Under the pieces are notes generated by a model. It ran no database searches. It saw only the letters and a program-made list of their open reading frames with translations, and was not told the origin of the DNA. A stretch of 64,000 nt of DNA from the NCBI RefSeq assembly GCF_010468615.1, contig NZ_WUEH01000009.1, positions 87,677 to 151,676 on the forward strand. The letters are read 5' to 3'. How positions within the stretch are numbered: the first letter of the stretch is position 1; every line of letters begins with the position of its first letter. Both the position numbers and the translations under genes were made by a program. This document shows positions 41,160 to 50,399 of this stretch, in pieces. The DNA is from Pseudodesulfovibrio sp. JC047. GTDB taxonomy: Bacteria; Desulfobacterota; Desulfovibrionia; Desulfovibrionales; Desulfovibrionaceae.

Positions 41160-42257
41160 ATGATAGAGACAACACTGCACATTCTTGACGCGTCCTGGGG
41201 CGTTCTGGTTGAGGCTGGCCCCTATCTTTTGTTTGGTTTTTTTGTGGCAGGATTGCTCAAGGGATTTGTGCCTGACAAATATATGGCGCGGCATCTCGGG
41301 AAAAAGTCTGTTGGGTCGATTTTCAAGGCTGCGATTGTCGGCGTTCCGTTGCCCTTGTGTTCCTGCGGCGTGTTGCCCACGGCGTTGGGTCTTCGTAAAC
41401 AGGGCGCGAGTAAAGGGGCGACTACGGCTTTCATGATTTCCACACCTGAAACCGGCGTGGACTCCATGGCCGTTACCTATGCGCTCATCGATCCCATTAT
41501 GACTGTGATTCGTCCAGTTGCAGCGTCCATCACCGCAGTTTTTGCCGGAGTGCTGGTCAATGCGTTTCCGGACAAGGAAGAGCCTTTGCCCATGGCCCAC
41601 ATCGCGGCGCCGGTTACGGGGTGCGGATCTGGCGGGTGCGGGTGCAGTGGAGACCAATGTGATGTGCCAGCGGCTTCCGGCGTTGTCGCCCGGTTTCGGG
41701 TGGGAATGCAGTATGCCTTTGGTGAAATGATTGCCGACATCGGTCGTTGGTTGCTGATTGGCGTGGTGATTGCTGGTATCATTTCGGCGATCGTTCCGGC
41801 TGATGCGTTGGATCAATATGTTGGAACAGGTTTTTTATCCTATCTTGTCATGTTGGTCGTGGCTTTGCCCTTGTATGTTTGCGCTACGGCATCCACTCCA
41901 ATTGCGGCCTCCCTGTTGTTAAAAGGATTGTCTCCGGGGGCGGCATTGGTTTTTTTGCTGGCCGGTCCTGCGACCAACGGAGCGACGATCACGGTTATGC
42001 TCAAGACATTGGGAAAACGGGCGGCAGGGATGTATGTCGTGTCCATTGTCGTGTGTTCTCTGGCGTTGGCCTGGGCAACGGATATGCTGTATAGTGCGCT
42101 TGGGTTGGATATCACCGCTGTGGTTGGTGAAGTCTCAGAGATTTTGCCTCATTGGGTGGGAGTTTCGTCCGCTGTGATCACGCTGGTCCTGGTCGGGTGG
42201 AGTTGTATTCGACGACATAACCATAATCATGACCACGACCATGCGCAAACGCATTAA
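41160..42257 (+). CDS. Permease of the YraQ/DUF318 (SO_0444 Cu/Zn efflux) family
   Basis: 365 residues with about nine TM helices in two repeats. Family motifs are GVPLPLCSCGVLPTALGLRKQGASKGATTAFMISTPETG and, in the second half, LPLYVCATASTPIAASLLLKGLSPGAALVFLLAGPATNGAT. The central cytoplasmic loop has a Cys cluster (GCGSGGCGCSGDQCD) and the C-terminus is His-rich (HNHNHDHDHAQTH); both suit metal binding. Downstream of an ArsR repressor and one operator. Metal efflux is the likely role; the exact metal is unproven. Confidence 0.87.
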   Translation: MIETTLHILDASWGVLVEAGPYLLFGFFVAGLLKGFVPDKYMARHLGKKSVGSIFKAAIVGVPLPLCSCGVLPTALGLRKQGASKGATTAFMISTPETGVDSMAVTYALIDPIMTVIRPVAASITAVFAGVLVNAFPDKEEPLPMAHIAAPVTGCGSGGCGCSGDQCDVPAASGVVARFRVGMQYAFGEMIADIGRWLLIGVVIAGIISAIVPADALDQYVGTGFLSYLVMLVVALPLYVCATASTPIAASLLLKGLSPGAALVFLLAGPATNGATITVMLKTLGKRAAGMYVVSIVVCSLALAWATDMLYSALGLDITAVVGEVSEILPHWVGVSSAVITLVLVGWSCIRRHNHNHDHDHAQTH

Positions 42258-42369
42258 GTGTGTGCTTTTAGATTGCGAAGGGTATAGCCTTGGGCTGATT
42301 TCAGTGGAAGGATATAACCGTTGTTGGTAAAAAGGGAAGAGGGCGCTGTCGGCGTTTCTGATTCCATGA

Positions 42370-42409
42370 AAAAGCGGAGCGGTTGTTGACCGTTCCGCTT
42401 TTCTTTCTT
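42370..42409 (+). terminator. Terminator of the permease operon
   Basis: AAAGCGGAGCGGT-TGTTG-ACCGTTCCGCTTT, then TCTTTCTT. Confidence 0.85.
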
Positions 42410-42457
42410 ATGCAGTGCATGTTCATTGCATAGCCAATAAAATGAAGGGGAAATGGA

Positions 42458-43384
42458 ATGAGAAAGATTCTGGCCATCATGGTTTTCATATTCGCGTTTA
42501 GCGGGATTGCCCAAGCGGAGCCTGTCCATATCCGATTCGGGATTCTCCCTGTGATCGATACCTTACCGTTGCAGGTGGGGGTGCAGGACAGGCTGTTTGA
42601 AAAACATGGCATTGATATGGAATTGATTCAGTTCGCGTCTGCGCTTGAGCGGGATACCGCCATGCAGGCCGGACAGTTGGATGGATATTTTGGTGATCTT
42701 GTTGCGACTTATCTGCTCATCAATCAGGGGGTGCCTATGCGTATTGCCCTGACATCGTGGCGCACGACTCCCGGATTTCCCATGTTTGGCATTGCCTTGT
42801 CTCCAGCCAACAAGGACTTGGATTTTGCGGCCATGAAAGGGCGGACCTTGGGCCTGTCAAAATCGTCGGTCATGGAATTTCTTGCCGATAAAATGGAACA
42901 GCAGCTTGGCGCGGATTCACGGCATTTTTCTCTGCTTGAAATCAAGAAAATTCCCATTCGTCTCCAGATGCTCATGACCAATCAGCTTGATAGCGCATTG
43001 TTGCCCGAACCACTGTTGTCCTTGGCCCGACTCAAGGGGGGCGGACAGCTTGCGACGGCGGAACAGCTCAATGTGCCGTTGACAGTGCTGTGTCTTCATG
43101 ATTCGTATTTTGCGGATAATGCCGAGAGCTATGGCAAGTTCATCGCCGCGTACAAGGAAGCCGTGCAGCGATTGCATGACACTCCGGAAAAGTATCGGTC
43201 ACTCATGGCACAGACCTGCCGTATTCCCAAGCCGCTCATGGCCGAATTCCCGATGTATCCATATCCCATGCCTTCTCTGCCGTCGGCTGTAGAATTGGAT
43301 GAGGTGCAAACCTGGATGGTGGCCAAGGGGCTGCTGACCTCCAAGGTTCCAGATGAAACCGCGTTGTCCCCGATTCTCCCTTAG
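42458..43384 (+). CDS. ABC importer substrate-binding protein, NMT1/TauA type
   Basis: 308 residues with signal peptide (MRKILAIMVFIFAFSGIAQA). Type II binding fold with HIRFGILPVIDTLPLQVGVQDRLFEKHGIDMELIQF, MQAGQLDGYFGDLVATYLL and LDSALLPEPLLSLA. Followed 3 bases later by the ATPase gene and then the permease, a complete NitT/TauT-family importer. The ligand is not evident: sulfonates, nitrate and thiamine precursors use this fold. Confidence 0.86.
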   Translation: MRKILAIMVFIFAFSGIAQAEPVHIRFGILPVIDTLPLQVGVQDRLFEKHGIDMELIQFASALERDTAMQAGQLDGYFGDLVATYLLINQGVPMRIALTSWRTTPGFPMFGIALSPANKDLDFAAMKGRTLGLSKSSVMEFLADKMEQQLGADSRHFSLLEIKKIPIRLQMLMTNQLDSALLPEPLLSLARLKGGGQLATAEQLNVPLTVLCLHDSYFADNAESYGKFIAAYKEAVQRLHDTPEKYRSLMAQTCRIPKPLMAEFPMYPYPMPSLPSAVELDEVQTWMVAKGLLTSKVPDETALSPILP

Positions 43385-43387
43385 CAT

Positions 43388-44122
43388 ATGTTACAGGCTG
43401 AGAATCTCGGAAAATCATACAACGGCCAGGCCGTTCTCGAACATGTCTCCTTCACCCTTGGGCAGGAGGAGACCTTGGCTGTGGTGGGACCGTCAGGGTG
43501 CGGTAAGACCACGTTGTTGTACCTGTTGAGTGGGTTGACCACACCGGATACCGGACGGATTTTGCTTGAGGGACGTCAGGTCGATGGCCCTTCGTCGGAT
43601 ATTTCGATTATTTTACAGGATTACGGTTTGTTACCGTGGCAAAATGTGATTGATAACGTGGCCCTTGGCCTGAAAATTCAGGGGATGGGCCGGAGCGAAC
43701 GACTTTCCCTGGCTCGGAAACAGTTGACCGAGGTGGGGATTCTTGGCCGTGAAGAGGATTATCCTGCCGGGTTGAGTGGTGGGGAGCAGCAGCGGGTGGC
43801 CATTGCCCGCGCCTTTGTCACCAAGCCTCGGCTGATGTTGCTGGATGAGCCGTTTTCTTCGTTGGATGCCTTGACCCGGGAACGATTGCAACGGGCATTG
43901 CTTGAAGTCTGGAAGGTGCGCAAGGTTCCCTTTGTGCTGGTGACCCATTCGCTTGAAGAAGCCGTGGTGCTCGGCAAGCGGATCATGGTCATGTCCGGCC
44001 GTCCGGCCAGTCCCGTGGCGGTTTTTGACAATCCCGGCTTCGGGGATGAATCCATTCGGGATACCGAAGCATGTTTTTCCCTGCTCAAGAAGTTGCGGCA
44101 TACCGTGGAGGATCTATGGTAA
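43388..44122 (+). CDS. ABC importer ATP-binding protein, NitT/TauT family
   Basis: 244 residues. Walker A GPSGCGKTT, Q-loop ILQDYGLLPWQ, signature LSGGEQQRVAIARA, Walker B LMLLDEPFSSLD, H-loop VTHSLEEA: an intact SsuB/TauB-like ATPase. The stop overlaps the start of the permease gene by 7 bases. Confidence 0.92.
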   Translation: MLQAENLGKSYNGQAVLEHVSFTLGQEETLAVVGPSGCGKTTLLYLLSGLTTPDTGRILLEGRQVDGPSSDISIILQDYGLLPWQNVIDNVALGLKIQGMGRSERLSLARKQLTEVGILGREEDYPAGLSGGEQQRVAIARAFVTKPRLMLLDEPFSSLDALTRERLQRALLEVWKVRKVPFVLVTHSLEEAVVLGKRIMVMSGRPASPVAVFDNPGFGDESIRDTEACFSLLKKLRHTVEDLW

Positions 44123-44880
44123 GCCTGTTCAAAGCCTGTCTTCGATATGGCCTTGTGGTCCTTGTGGTCGGCATTTTGTGGAAATTTGCTGCGATTGGTA
44201 TGGGTGGGATTATTCTTCCGCACCCGGAAGATGCGCTTCGGGCCTTTTTAGAGGCCATGACCACGGGGATTTTCTGGGAACATTTTTTCGTCAGCGGATA
44301 TCGGGCGGTCATGGCCATGCTGTTGGCATGGATAACAGCCTTTCCGCTGGGGTTGATAATGGGCAGCATGAAACGTGTTGACGCCGTGCTTGCTCCGTTT
44401 GTCTTCTTGACCTACCCCATTCCGAAAATCGTGCTGCTGCCGGTATTTCTTCTCTTGTTGGGATTGGGTGATACTGCGAAGATTGCCATGATCGGATTGA
44501 TTCTCGGGTATCAGATATTGGTGACGACCCGGGATGGCGTTCGCTCCATTCACCCGAAATATTACGATTCCGTTCGTTCCTTGGGTGGGTCGCATCTGGA
44601 TGTCTTGCGGGAGGTGCTGCTTCCGGCGGCTCTGCCTCATGGATTTACCGCATTGCGACTGGGAACCGGGGTGGCCGTGGCCGTGCTCTTCTTTGTGGAA
44701 TCTTTTGCCACCACACGAGGGCTAGGATATATGATAATGGATGCGTGGGGGGCCATGGATTATTTGACCATGTTTTCCGGCATTCTGGGTATGAGCCTGA
44801 TGGGCGCAGCCCTGTACGAAATAGCAAATTTTCTTGAACGCAGAGCCTGCCAATGGATGTTTCTGCGAAACAAAGATTAA
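44116..44880 (+). CDS. ABC importer permease, NitT/TauT family
   Basis: 254 residues from ATG 44116, which overlaps the ATPase stop and follows GGAGG; an upstream in-frame start lies inside the ATPase gene. About six TM helices. The EAA loop is DSVRSLGGSHLDVLREVLLPAALPHGFTALRLG, and LIMGSMKRVDAVLAPFVFLTYPIPKIVLLPVFLLLLG is typical of SsuC/TauC. Confidence 0.9.
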   Translation: MVSLFKACLRYGLVVLVVGILWKFAAIGMGGIILPHPEDALRAFLEAMTTGIFWEHFFVSGYRAVMAMLLAWITAFPLGLIMGSMKRVDAVLAPFVFLTYPIPKIVLLPVFLLLLGLGDTAKIAMIGLILGYQILVTTRDGVRSIHPKYYDSVRSLGGSHLDVLREVLLPAALPHGFTALRLGTGVAVAVLFFVESFATTRGLGYMIMDAWGAMDYLTMFSGILGMSLMGAALYEIANFLERRACQWMFLRNKD

Positions 44881-44895
44881 TCGGAGGAAAAGATT

Positions 44896-45864
44896 CTGTC
44901 TTCCACGAAACTCGAATTTGATAACGGCCATATGGCAAGTCAGTTGTTTGGGCCGCACAATCAACATCTCAAACTGCTTGGTGAACGAATTGGTGTGACT
45001 TTGGGAAGCCGTGGGAACACGGTGATTATTGGTGCGTCAGATGGAGATGAAGCCAAGGCCAGTCTGGCTGCCCAGGTTTTGTCCCAACTGTATGCCATGA
45101 TTCAGAAAGGAAAATCCGTGTATCCCCAGGATGTGGATTTTGCCTGTCGTATCCTTGAACGGCAGCCGTCTGCGGACATCGGTGAAATTTTCAAGGGCAA
45201 TGTGTATGCGACGTCCGGTAAACGGACTGTTTCTCCAAAGTCCTTGACGCAGCAAGAATATCTGGATGCCATTCGGGATTCGGATATGACTTTTGGAATT
45301 GGTCCGGCCGGGACCGGCAAGACCTATTTGGCTGTTGCCATGGCCGTGGGTGCGTTGGTTCGTCGGGAAGTCAAACGGATTATCTTGACTCGACCAGCCG
45401 TTGAGGCCGGTGAAAAACTCGGATTTTTGCCCGGGGATTTGACCGAAAAAATCAATCCGTATCTGCGTCCTCTGTATGACGCTCTGCACGACATGCTCGA
45501 TTTCGCTAAGGTGCAGGATTATCAGGAATCCGGGGTGATCGAAATCGCACCGCTGGCCTTCATGCGCGGGCGCACACTCAATGATGCATTTATTATTCTC
45601 GATGAAGCGCAGAACACGACTCCTGAACAGATGAAAATGTTTTTGACCCGTCTGGGATTTGGGTCCAAGGCCGTTATCACGGGCGACGTGACGCAGATCG
45701 ATTTGCCGATTCATGCCAAGTCCGGCCTGCTTCAAGCGCGAAAGGTTCTGGACGGTGTGTCCGGGGTGCGGTTTATCACGTTCAATGAGCACGATGTCAT
45801 TCGGCATCCGTTGGTTGGACGGATTGTCCATGCCTATGACGCACACGAAGGAAGCGGACAATAG
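44896..45864 (+). CDS. phoH: PhoH-family ATPase (probable CTG or ATT start)
   Basis: 322 residues from CTG 44896. The first ATG (44932) is 45 bases after a GGAGG at 44883-44887 and would remove conserved N-terminal residues (KLEFDNGHMASQLFG). Between the preceding stop (44878-44880) and 44932 there is no in-frame ATG, GTG or TTG; only CTG 44896 (8 bases from the SD) or ATT 44893 (5 bases) fits. PhoH domain: Walker A GPAGTGKTYLA, then LTRPAVEAGEKLGFLPGDL, Walker B FIILDEAQNTT and TGDVTQIDLP. Usually partnered with YbeY in rRNA processing or RNA quality control, as here. Confidence 0.9.
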   Translation: MSSTKLEFDNGHMASQLFGPHNQHLKLLGERIGVTLGSRGNTVIIGASDGDEAKASLAAQVLSQLYAMIQKGKSVYPQDVDFACRILERQPSADIGEIFKGNVYATSGKRTVSPKSLTQQEYLDAIRDSDMTFGIGPAGTGKTYLAVAMAVGALVRREVKRIILTRPAVEAGEKLGFLPGDLTEKINPYLRPLYDALHDMLDFAKVQDYQESGVIEIAPLAFMRGRTLNDAFIILDEAQNTTPEQMKMFLTRLGFGSKAVITGDVTQIDLPIHAKSGLLQARKVLDGVSGVRFITFNEHDVIRHPLVGRIVHAYDAHEGSGQ

Positions 45865-45866
45865 CC

Positions 45867-46337
45867 ATGAACGATGCGGTCAGGCTTGTCAGCAGGGTGC
45901 AACTCGATCCGCAATTCCCTTTGTCTAAAAGGGAGTTGCGTGAGGTGTGTGCGATGCTTCTGGATGTCTTGGGGCTTGAAGGGCGAACCTTTTCCCTGAC
46001 ATTGGTCGATGATCGTGAAATTGCTGGGGTGAATGCGACGTTCCTTGGCTGCACGGGGCCGACCAATATTTTGAGCTTTCCTGATTCGGATGGGGAAGCC
46101 ATGATGAGCGGTATGGACGACGAGGATTCTCTGGGAGAACTGATGTTGTCTGTGGATACCCTGGCGCGGGAGACTTTTTTGTATGGTCAACAGCCTTTGG
46201 AACATCTGGCGCGATTGTTGGCGCATGGATTGTTGCATTTGGCGGGATTCGACCACGGTGAAGCGATGTTTGACCTGACGGATGGCGCGGTTGACATGAT
46301 ACTTTTGCAATACGGGACAAACGATATCGGAGAATGA
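45867..46337 (+). CDS. ybeY: YbeY endoribonuclease
   Basis: 156 residues. Zinc ligands in the signature HGLLHLAGFDH, preceded by the fold marker FLGCTGPTNILSFP and LGELMLSVDT. Needed for 16S rRNA 3' maturation and ribosome quality control. It starts 2 bases after phoH and overlaps the next gene by 4 bases, so three proteins are coupled. Confidence 0.95.
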   Translation: MNDAVRLVSRVQLDPQFPLSKRELREVCAMLLDVLGLEGRTFSLTLVDDREIAGVNATFLGCTGPTNILSFPDSDGEAMMSGMDDEDSLGELMLSVDTLARETFLYGQQPLEHLARLLAHGLLHLAGFDHGEAMFDLTDGAVDMILLQYGTNDIGE

Positions 46338-47914
46338 GCATGGCACGACGAAGACACATACGTGGTAAGGAATTGTATCGACTCGTTTTTTCAGGTGTTA
46401 TCTTCGTTGTGGCTGCGGTGGGTGCCCTGGCGTATTGGGGCGTGCGTGAAATCCGGCAGGATGCAGCTGTGGTTGCCGTGGAGAGTTCGGCCCGTGGTTT
46501 GTCCGGTGCGGTGACCGTGCTGCTCAATGCCGTGAGAAATTCCAACGATGAAATGAGCGACGGCACCCTGTCCAGTCTGAAGCCAAAGGCGTTACGCAAG
46601 GAATTTCGAGATCTTTTCGAGAAACATTCATCGGTGAAAGCGGTGTTGGTCAGTGATGGTCAGGGGATGCGATACATGCTTGCCCGACATGGTCAGGGGA
46701 TTGTTGAAGTCCTTTCGGGCGAAGACCATTCGACCCCCATGACATGGACGCTTTTCAAGAGTGACGGGTCAACAGATACAGCCTTTAGCGGATGGAATAT
46801 CGACAGGGCCGCCGTCGATCAGGTCTTGGCCGATGAATTCGCTTATCTCAAACCCGGTGAAGTGAATTGGCGTAGTGCCAGCCAAGCGTTTAACGCTCGG
46901 GAATCATTGGTGTCCGCCTCTTCGTTGATGGAGACCGAGCAGGGCAGCAAAGTTATGGTGTCCTTTGCCTTTCCCGTGTCCGGGGTGGTCTCTCAGCTCG
47001 GGGGCGCAGAACGAGGCGGAGCCGAACGGGTCTTTTTGTATTGGAATGATGGGACTGCCCTCCCTGTGGCTGGATTGGGTGTCGAAGGACGAGCTGTCGA
47101 CCCCACAACTCGCTCCCTGTCTGCTTCGGAAATTGCTGATCCGGTTATTGCCAGAGCCGTTTCTGATTTGGCGGCTTTGGGAACGGTGCCGGAAACCCCG
47201 CTTTCGTTTGTTTATGAGCGTGAGGTCTGGTGGACCTACGCACTGCCGCTGTCCATCTTTGGAGATACCATGTCCCTCGGGGTGGTTGTCCCTCGGGCCA
47301 ACGTGGTTTCAACCTTGACCAGTGATTCATTCTTGCAGGGCGGAGCGACTGCCTTGATTCTTATCGCGGCTTTGATGCTGTTTATTTTGCATCGAAATCG
47401 CAGCCGGATCGAGGCGCTCGGATTGCGGCGGGAAGCAGCGGTAACCGAGGCGGATGTGCTTGATTTGGTCGCGTCCGGGGAGAGTGGACGGTTGGAATTC
47501 AAACAGACATTGCGATTCAATTTGAAGTCCGGGAAAAATGGACGTGAAATAGAACATGCCAGTCTGAAAACCGTGTCTGCTTTCATGAACTCCGATGGCG
47601 GAACTCTCTTGGTCGGGGTGGCCGATGACGGGACTATCGCCGGATTCGAGGAAGACAAGTTCGGGACGTCGGATCACGCCTTGCTCCATTTTAACAATTT
47701 GGTCAATCAGCATGTCGGTCCTGAATTCACTCGGTACATTGATACGGCGATTATTCAGGTGCACGGAGTGGATATCTTGCGGATTCACTGTGTCCCAGCC
47801 CCGACGCCAGCGTTGTTGGATATGAAAAAGGGTGAAGAATTCTACGTCCGAAGCGGTCCTGCAAGCCGGAGTCTGAGCCTCAGCCAATTCTATGAATGGC
47901 TCAAGGAACATTGA
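46334..47914 (+). CDS. Membrane protein with extracytoplasmic sensor region and C-terminal AlbA_2 (Schlafen-type) domain
   Basis: 526 residues. TM1 (about 16-36), an extracytoplasmic region of about 290 residues with no recognised domain, TM2 (about 333-352), then a cytoplasmic AlbA_2 domain (about 375-520): SGESGRLEFKQTLRFN, LKTVSAFMNSDGGTLLVGVADDGTIAGFEED, then EEFYVRSGPASRSLSLSQ. AlbA_2 domains bind or cleave nucleic acids or act as regulators. Membrane tethering is unusual. The ATG overlaps the ybeY stop by 4 bases; ATG 46340 is an alternative. Confidence 0.82.
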   Translation: MSMARRRHIRGKELYRLVFSGVIFVVAAVGALAYWGVREIRQDAAVVAVESSARGLSGAVTVLLNAVRNSNDEMSDGTLSSLKPKALRKEFRDLFEKHSSVKAVLVSDGQGMRYMLARHGQGIVEVLSGEDHSTPMTWTLFKSDGSTDTAFSGWNIDRAAVDQVLADEFAYLKPGEVNWRSASQAFNARESLVSASSLMETEQGSKVMVSFAFPVSGVVSQLGGAERGGAERVFLYWNDGTALPVAGLGVEGRAVDPTTRSLSASEIADPVIARAVSDLAALGTVPETPLSFVYEREVWWTYALPLSIFGDTMSLGVVVPRANVVSTLTSDSFLQGGATALILIAALMLFILHRNRSRIEALGLRREAAVTEADVLDLVASGESGRLEFKQTLRFNLKSGKNGREIEHASLKTVSAFMNSDGGTLLVGVADDGTIAGFEEDKFGTSDHALLHFNNLVNQHVGPEFTRYIDTAIIQVHGVDILRIHCVPAPTPALLDMKKGEEFYVRSGPASRSLSLSQFYEWLKEH

Positions 47915-48182
47915 GTTTTTTCTTCTTTCGCTGGCAGAAATTATGTATTGAGCGCGTTTTTTTCATTCAGAGGATGACCGTTCTGAGGCCTCTTTCCTTG
48001 GCCTGGAGAATGGCTGAACTGTGGTTCGTGTCGCCAGTCGTGTCGTCAGGGTGGATGAGGGTGGTTTGATCCGGTGACGAAAAGAAATGTATTGTGATGA
48101 CATCATGGGCCGCAGACCGTGGTGTCACGCCATTTTCTGTCTAATATCGTTCCCCCAAATTCCTTTACATTCATAATGATAT
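47915..48182. other. Intergenic region upstream of argF; no gene assigned
   Basis: With the promoter that follows, the gap is 324 bases. A GTG-initiated minus-strand frame of about 50 codons can be read through it, without an SD. There is no clear terminator after 47914 except a T-rich run (GAGTTTTTTCTTC). Confidence 0.4.
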
Positions 48183-48211
48183 GGGACACACTCCGACTCT
48201 TTCACTATAAA
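48183..48211 (+). promoter_or_regulatory. Candidate sigma-70 promoter of the arg operon
   Basis: GGGACA (48183-48188), 17-bp spacer, TATAAA (48206-48211), 27 bases before the argF ATG. The upstream ATTCATAATGAT is reminiscent of a half ARG box, but this is weak. Confidence 0.5.
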
Positions 48212-48238
48212 TGGCAATCGAGATGGAGAAAATGTACG

Positions 48239-49138
48239 ATGCCCAAACATTTTTTGACTATTCTGGACATCCCCAGGGATGAGGCCAAGCAGGTGTTGCT
48301 TCGGGCAAAAGAGATGAAGGACAACAACGTTCGTACCGATCTCTTGGCCGGCAAGACCGTGCTTTTGGTTTTCGAAAAAGCATCCACCAGGACCCGCGTG
48401 TCCTTTGAGGTGGGCGTGCGTCAACTCGGTGGTGACCCCGTGTTTATTACAGCCAGGGACTCACAGCTGGGACGCAGCGAACCATTGAAAGATACCGCAC
48501 GGGTTCTTTCCCGATTTGCGGACGGTCTCATCGTGCGAACATTCGGCCAGGAGAAGTTGGAAACCCTGGTCGAATATGGTGATATCCCGGTAGTTAACGC
48601 CCTGACAGACGAGTACCATCCGTGTCAGATCATGGCGGATATGTTGACGATGTATGAGCGGACTCCGAAGTTGGAAGACCTCAAGGTCGCCTGGGTCGGA
48701 GATGGCAATAACATGGTGCATTCCTTTATTAATGGGTCTGCGACATTTGGCTATGAATTGGTTGTTGCCTGTCCTGAAGGATACGAGCCTGATCCGGCGT
48801 TGCTGGACGTGGGTGTGAATGCAGGGGCCAAGGTGACGCTGGTGCGTGACCCGGCCGAAGCCGTGCGTGGTGCGCACTATGTGAATACGGACGTCTGGGC
48901 CTCCATGGGGCAGGAAGACGAACAGAAAAAGCGGGAAGCCGCATTTGCCGGATTTGAAGTGACCACAGATTTGATGGCCAAAGCCGCTGATGACGCCAAG
49001 TTCATGCATTGCCTGCCAGCCCATCGGGGTGAGGAAGTTTCGGAAACTGTTTTTGAAAGCCCGGCATCCATTGTCTGGGACCAGGCCGAAAACAGATTGC
49101 ACATGCAAAAAGCCATTCTTGAATGGATTTATTCATAA
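48239..49138 (+). CDS. argF: Ornithine carbamoyltransferase
   Basis: 299 residues from ATG 48239 (GGAG 12 bases upstream); the longer frame is not family-like. Carbamoyl-phosphate motif [46 protein letters not shown] and the ornithine loop [12 protein letters not shown]. Forms citrulline from ornithine. First gene of argF-argG-argH, all of which are in the window in order. Confidence 0.95.
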   Translation: MPKHFLTILDIPRDEAKQVLLRAKEMKDNNVRTDLLAGKTVLLVFEKASTRTRVSFEVGVRQLGGDPVFITARDSQLGRSEPLKDTARVLSRFADGLIVRTFGQEKLETLVEYGDIPVVNALTDEYHPCQIMADMLTMYERTPKLEDLKVAWVGDGNNMVHSFINGSATFGYELVVACPEGYEPDPALLDVGVNAGAKVTLVRDPAEAVRGAHYVNTDVWASMGQEDEQKKREAAFAGFEVTTDLMAKAADDAKFMHCLPAHRGEEVSETVFESPASIVWDQAENRLHMQKAILEWIYS

Positions 49139-49161
49139 TTGAGAGAAGAGAGATTAAGAGA

Positions 49162-50394
49162 ATGAACAAGATAGAAAAGGTCGTTCTGGCCTACTCCGGA
49201 GGGTTGGATACCTCCATTATTCTGAAATGGATCAAAACCAACTATGATTGCGAAGTCGTTACCATGACCGCCGACCTTGGTCAGGGCGAAGAAATGGACG
49301 GCATTGAAGAAAAGGCGCTTTCTACGGGTGCGGTCAAGGCATACGTGGAAGATATGCGCGAAGAGTTCGTGCGGGATTACGTCTTCCCCATGTTCCGTGC
49401 CAATGCTTTGTATGAAGGCCGGTATCTGCTTGGTACCGCCATTGCCCGTCCGTTGATTTCCAAACGCATGGTCGAAATTGCGGAAATGGAAGGTGCGCAG
49501 GCCGTGTCGCATGGTGCGACTGGCAAGGGCAACGACCAGGTCCGTTTCGAACTGGCCACCATGGCCTTGAATCCCCGGTTGCAGACCATTGCCCCATGGC
49601 GTGAATGGGACCTGAAGTCGCGGACCGATCTCATGAATTTTGCGCGGGAAAACGGGATTTCCATTCCGGTTAGCCGGAAGAAACCCTGGTCCATCGATGC
49701 CAACCTGCTGCATACCTCGTTTGAAGGTGGCGAGTTGGAAGATCCGTGGAACGCTCCCGGCCCGGACTGTTATCGGAATATCACGCCGCCTGAGATGTGC
49801 CCGGATGAACCGGAAGAGATCTCCATTGATTTCGAAGCCGGTGATCCCATTGCCATCAATAACGTGAAATATTCTCCGGCAGCCTTGCTGGCCAAACTCA
49901 ATCAGTTGGGTGGCAAGCATGGTATTGGCCGTGTCGATATGGTGGAAAACCGTTTCGTGGGCATGAAGTCCCGTGGCGTGTATGAAACCCCGGGTGGCAC
50001 CATTCTGGCCGCTGCTCATCGCGACCTTGAAGGGTTGTGCATGGATCGTGAAATGATGCATCTGCGTGACAGCCTGATTCCAAAATATGCCGAAATGGTG
50101 TATTATGGATATTGGTTCTCGCCTGAGCGCGAAGCCTTGCAGGCCATGATCGACAAGTCTCAAGAGAAAGTCACCGGAACCGTTCGGGTTAAATTGTACA
50201 AAGGCAATTGCGTTCCGTTGGGTCGTAAGTCTCCGTTCTCCCTGTACAGTCCGGAACTGGCGACGTTCGAGGAGGATTATGTGTACGATCAGGCCGATGC
50301 CGAAGGCTTTATCAAGCTGGTTGGCCTCAGGCTCAAGGGTCGGATGCAGCAGTTCAAATGGGGCGGCAAAGAGTCCGAAGAATCCTGCGAGTAA
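49162..50394 (+). CDS. argG: Argininosuccinate synthase
   Basis: 410 residues from ATG 49162, giving the canonical N-terminus [21 protein letters not shown] with the PP-loop SGGLDTS. Further motifs are [15 protein letters not shown] and [25 protein letters not shown]. Condenses citrulline and aspartate with ATP. It begins 23 bases after argF and ends 5 bases before argH. Confidence 0.97.
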   Translation: MNKIEKVVLAYSGGLDTSIILKWIKTNYDCEVVTMTADLGQGEEMDGIEEKALSTGAVKAYVEDMREEFVRDYVFPMFRANALYEGRYLLGTAIARPLISKRMVEIAEMEGAQAVSHGATGKGNDQVRFELATMALNPRLQTIAPWREWDLKSRTDLMNFARENGISIPVSRKKPWSIDANLLHTSFEGGELEDPWNAPGPDCYRNITPPEMCPDEPEEISIDFEAGDPIAINNVKYSPAALLAKLNQLGGKHGIGRVDMVENRFVGMKSRGVYETPGGTILAAAHRDLEGLCMDREMMHLRDSLIPKYAEMVYYGYWFSPEREALQAMIDKSQEKVTGTVRVKLYKGNCVPLGRKSPFSLYSPELATFEEDYVYDQADAEGFIKLVGLRLKGRMQQFKWGGKESEESCE

Positions 50395-50399
50395 ATTAT

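Noticed and set aside
47967..48144. Possible small minus-strand gene in the gap before argF
   Set aside because: Only GTG-initiated and without a Shine-Dalgarno sequence. An alternative frame is also open, so length alone is not evidence.
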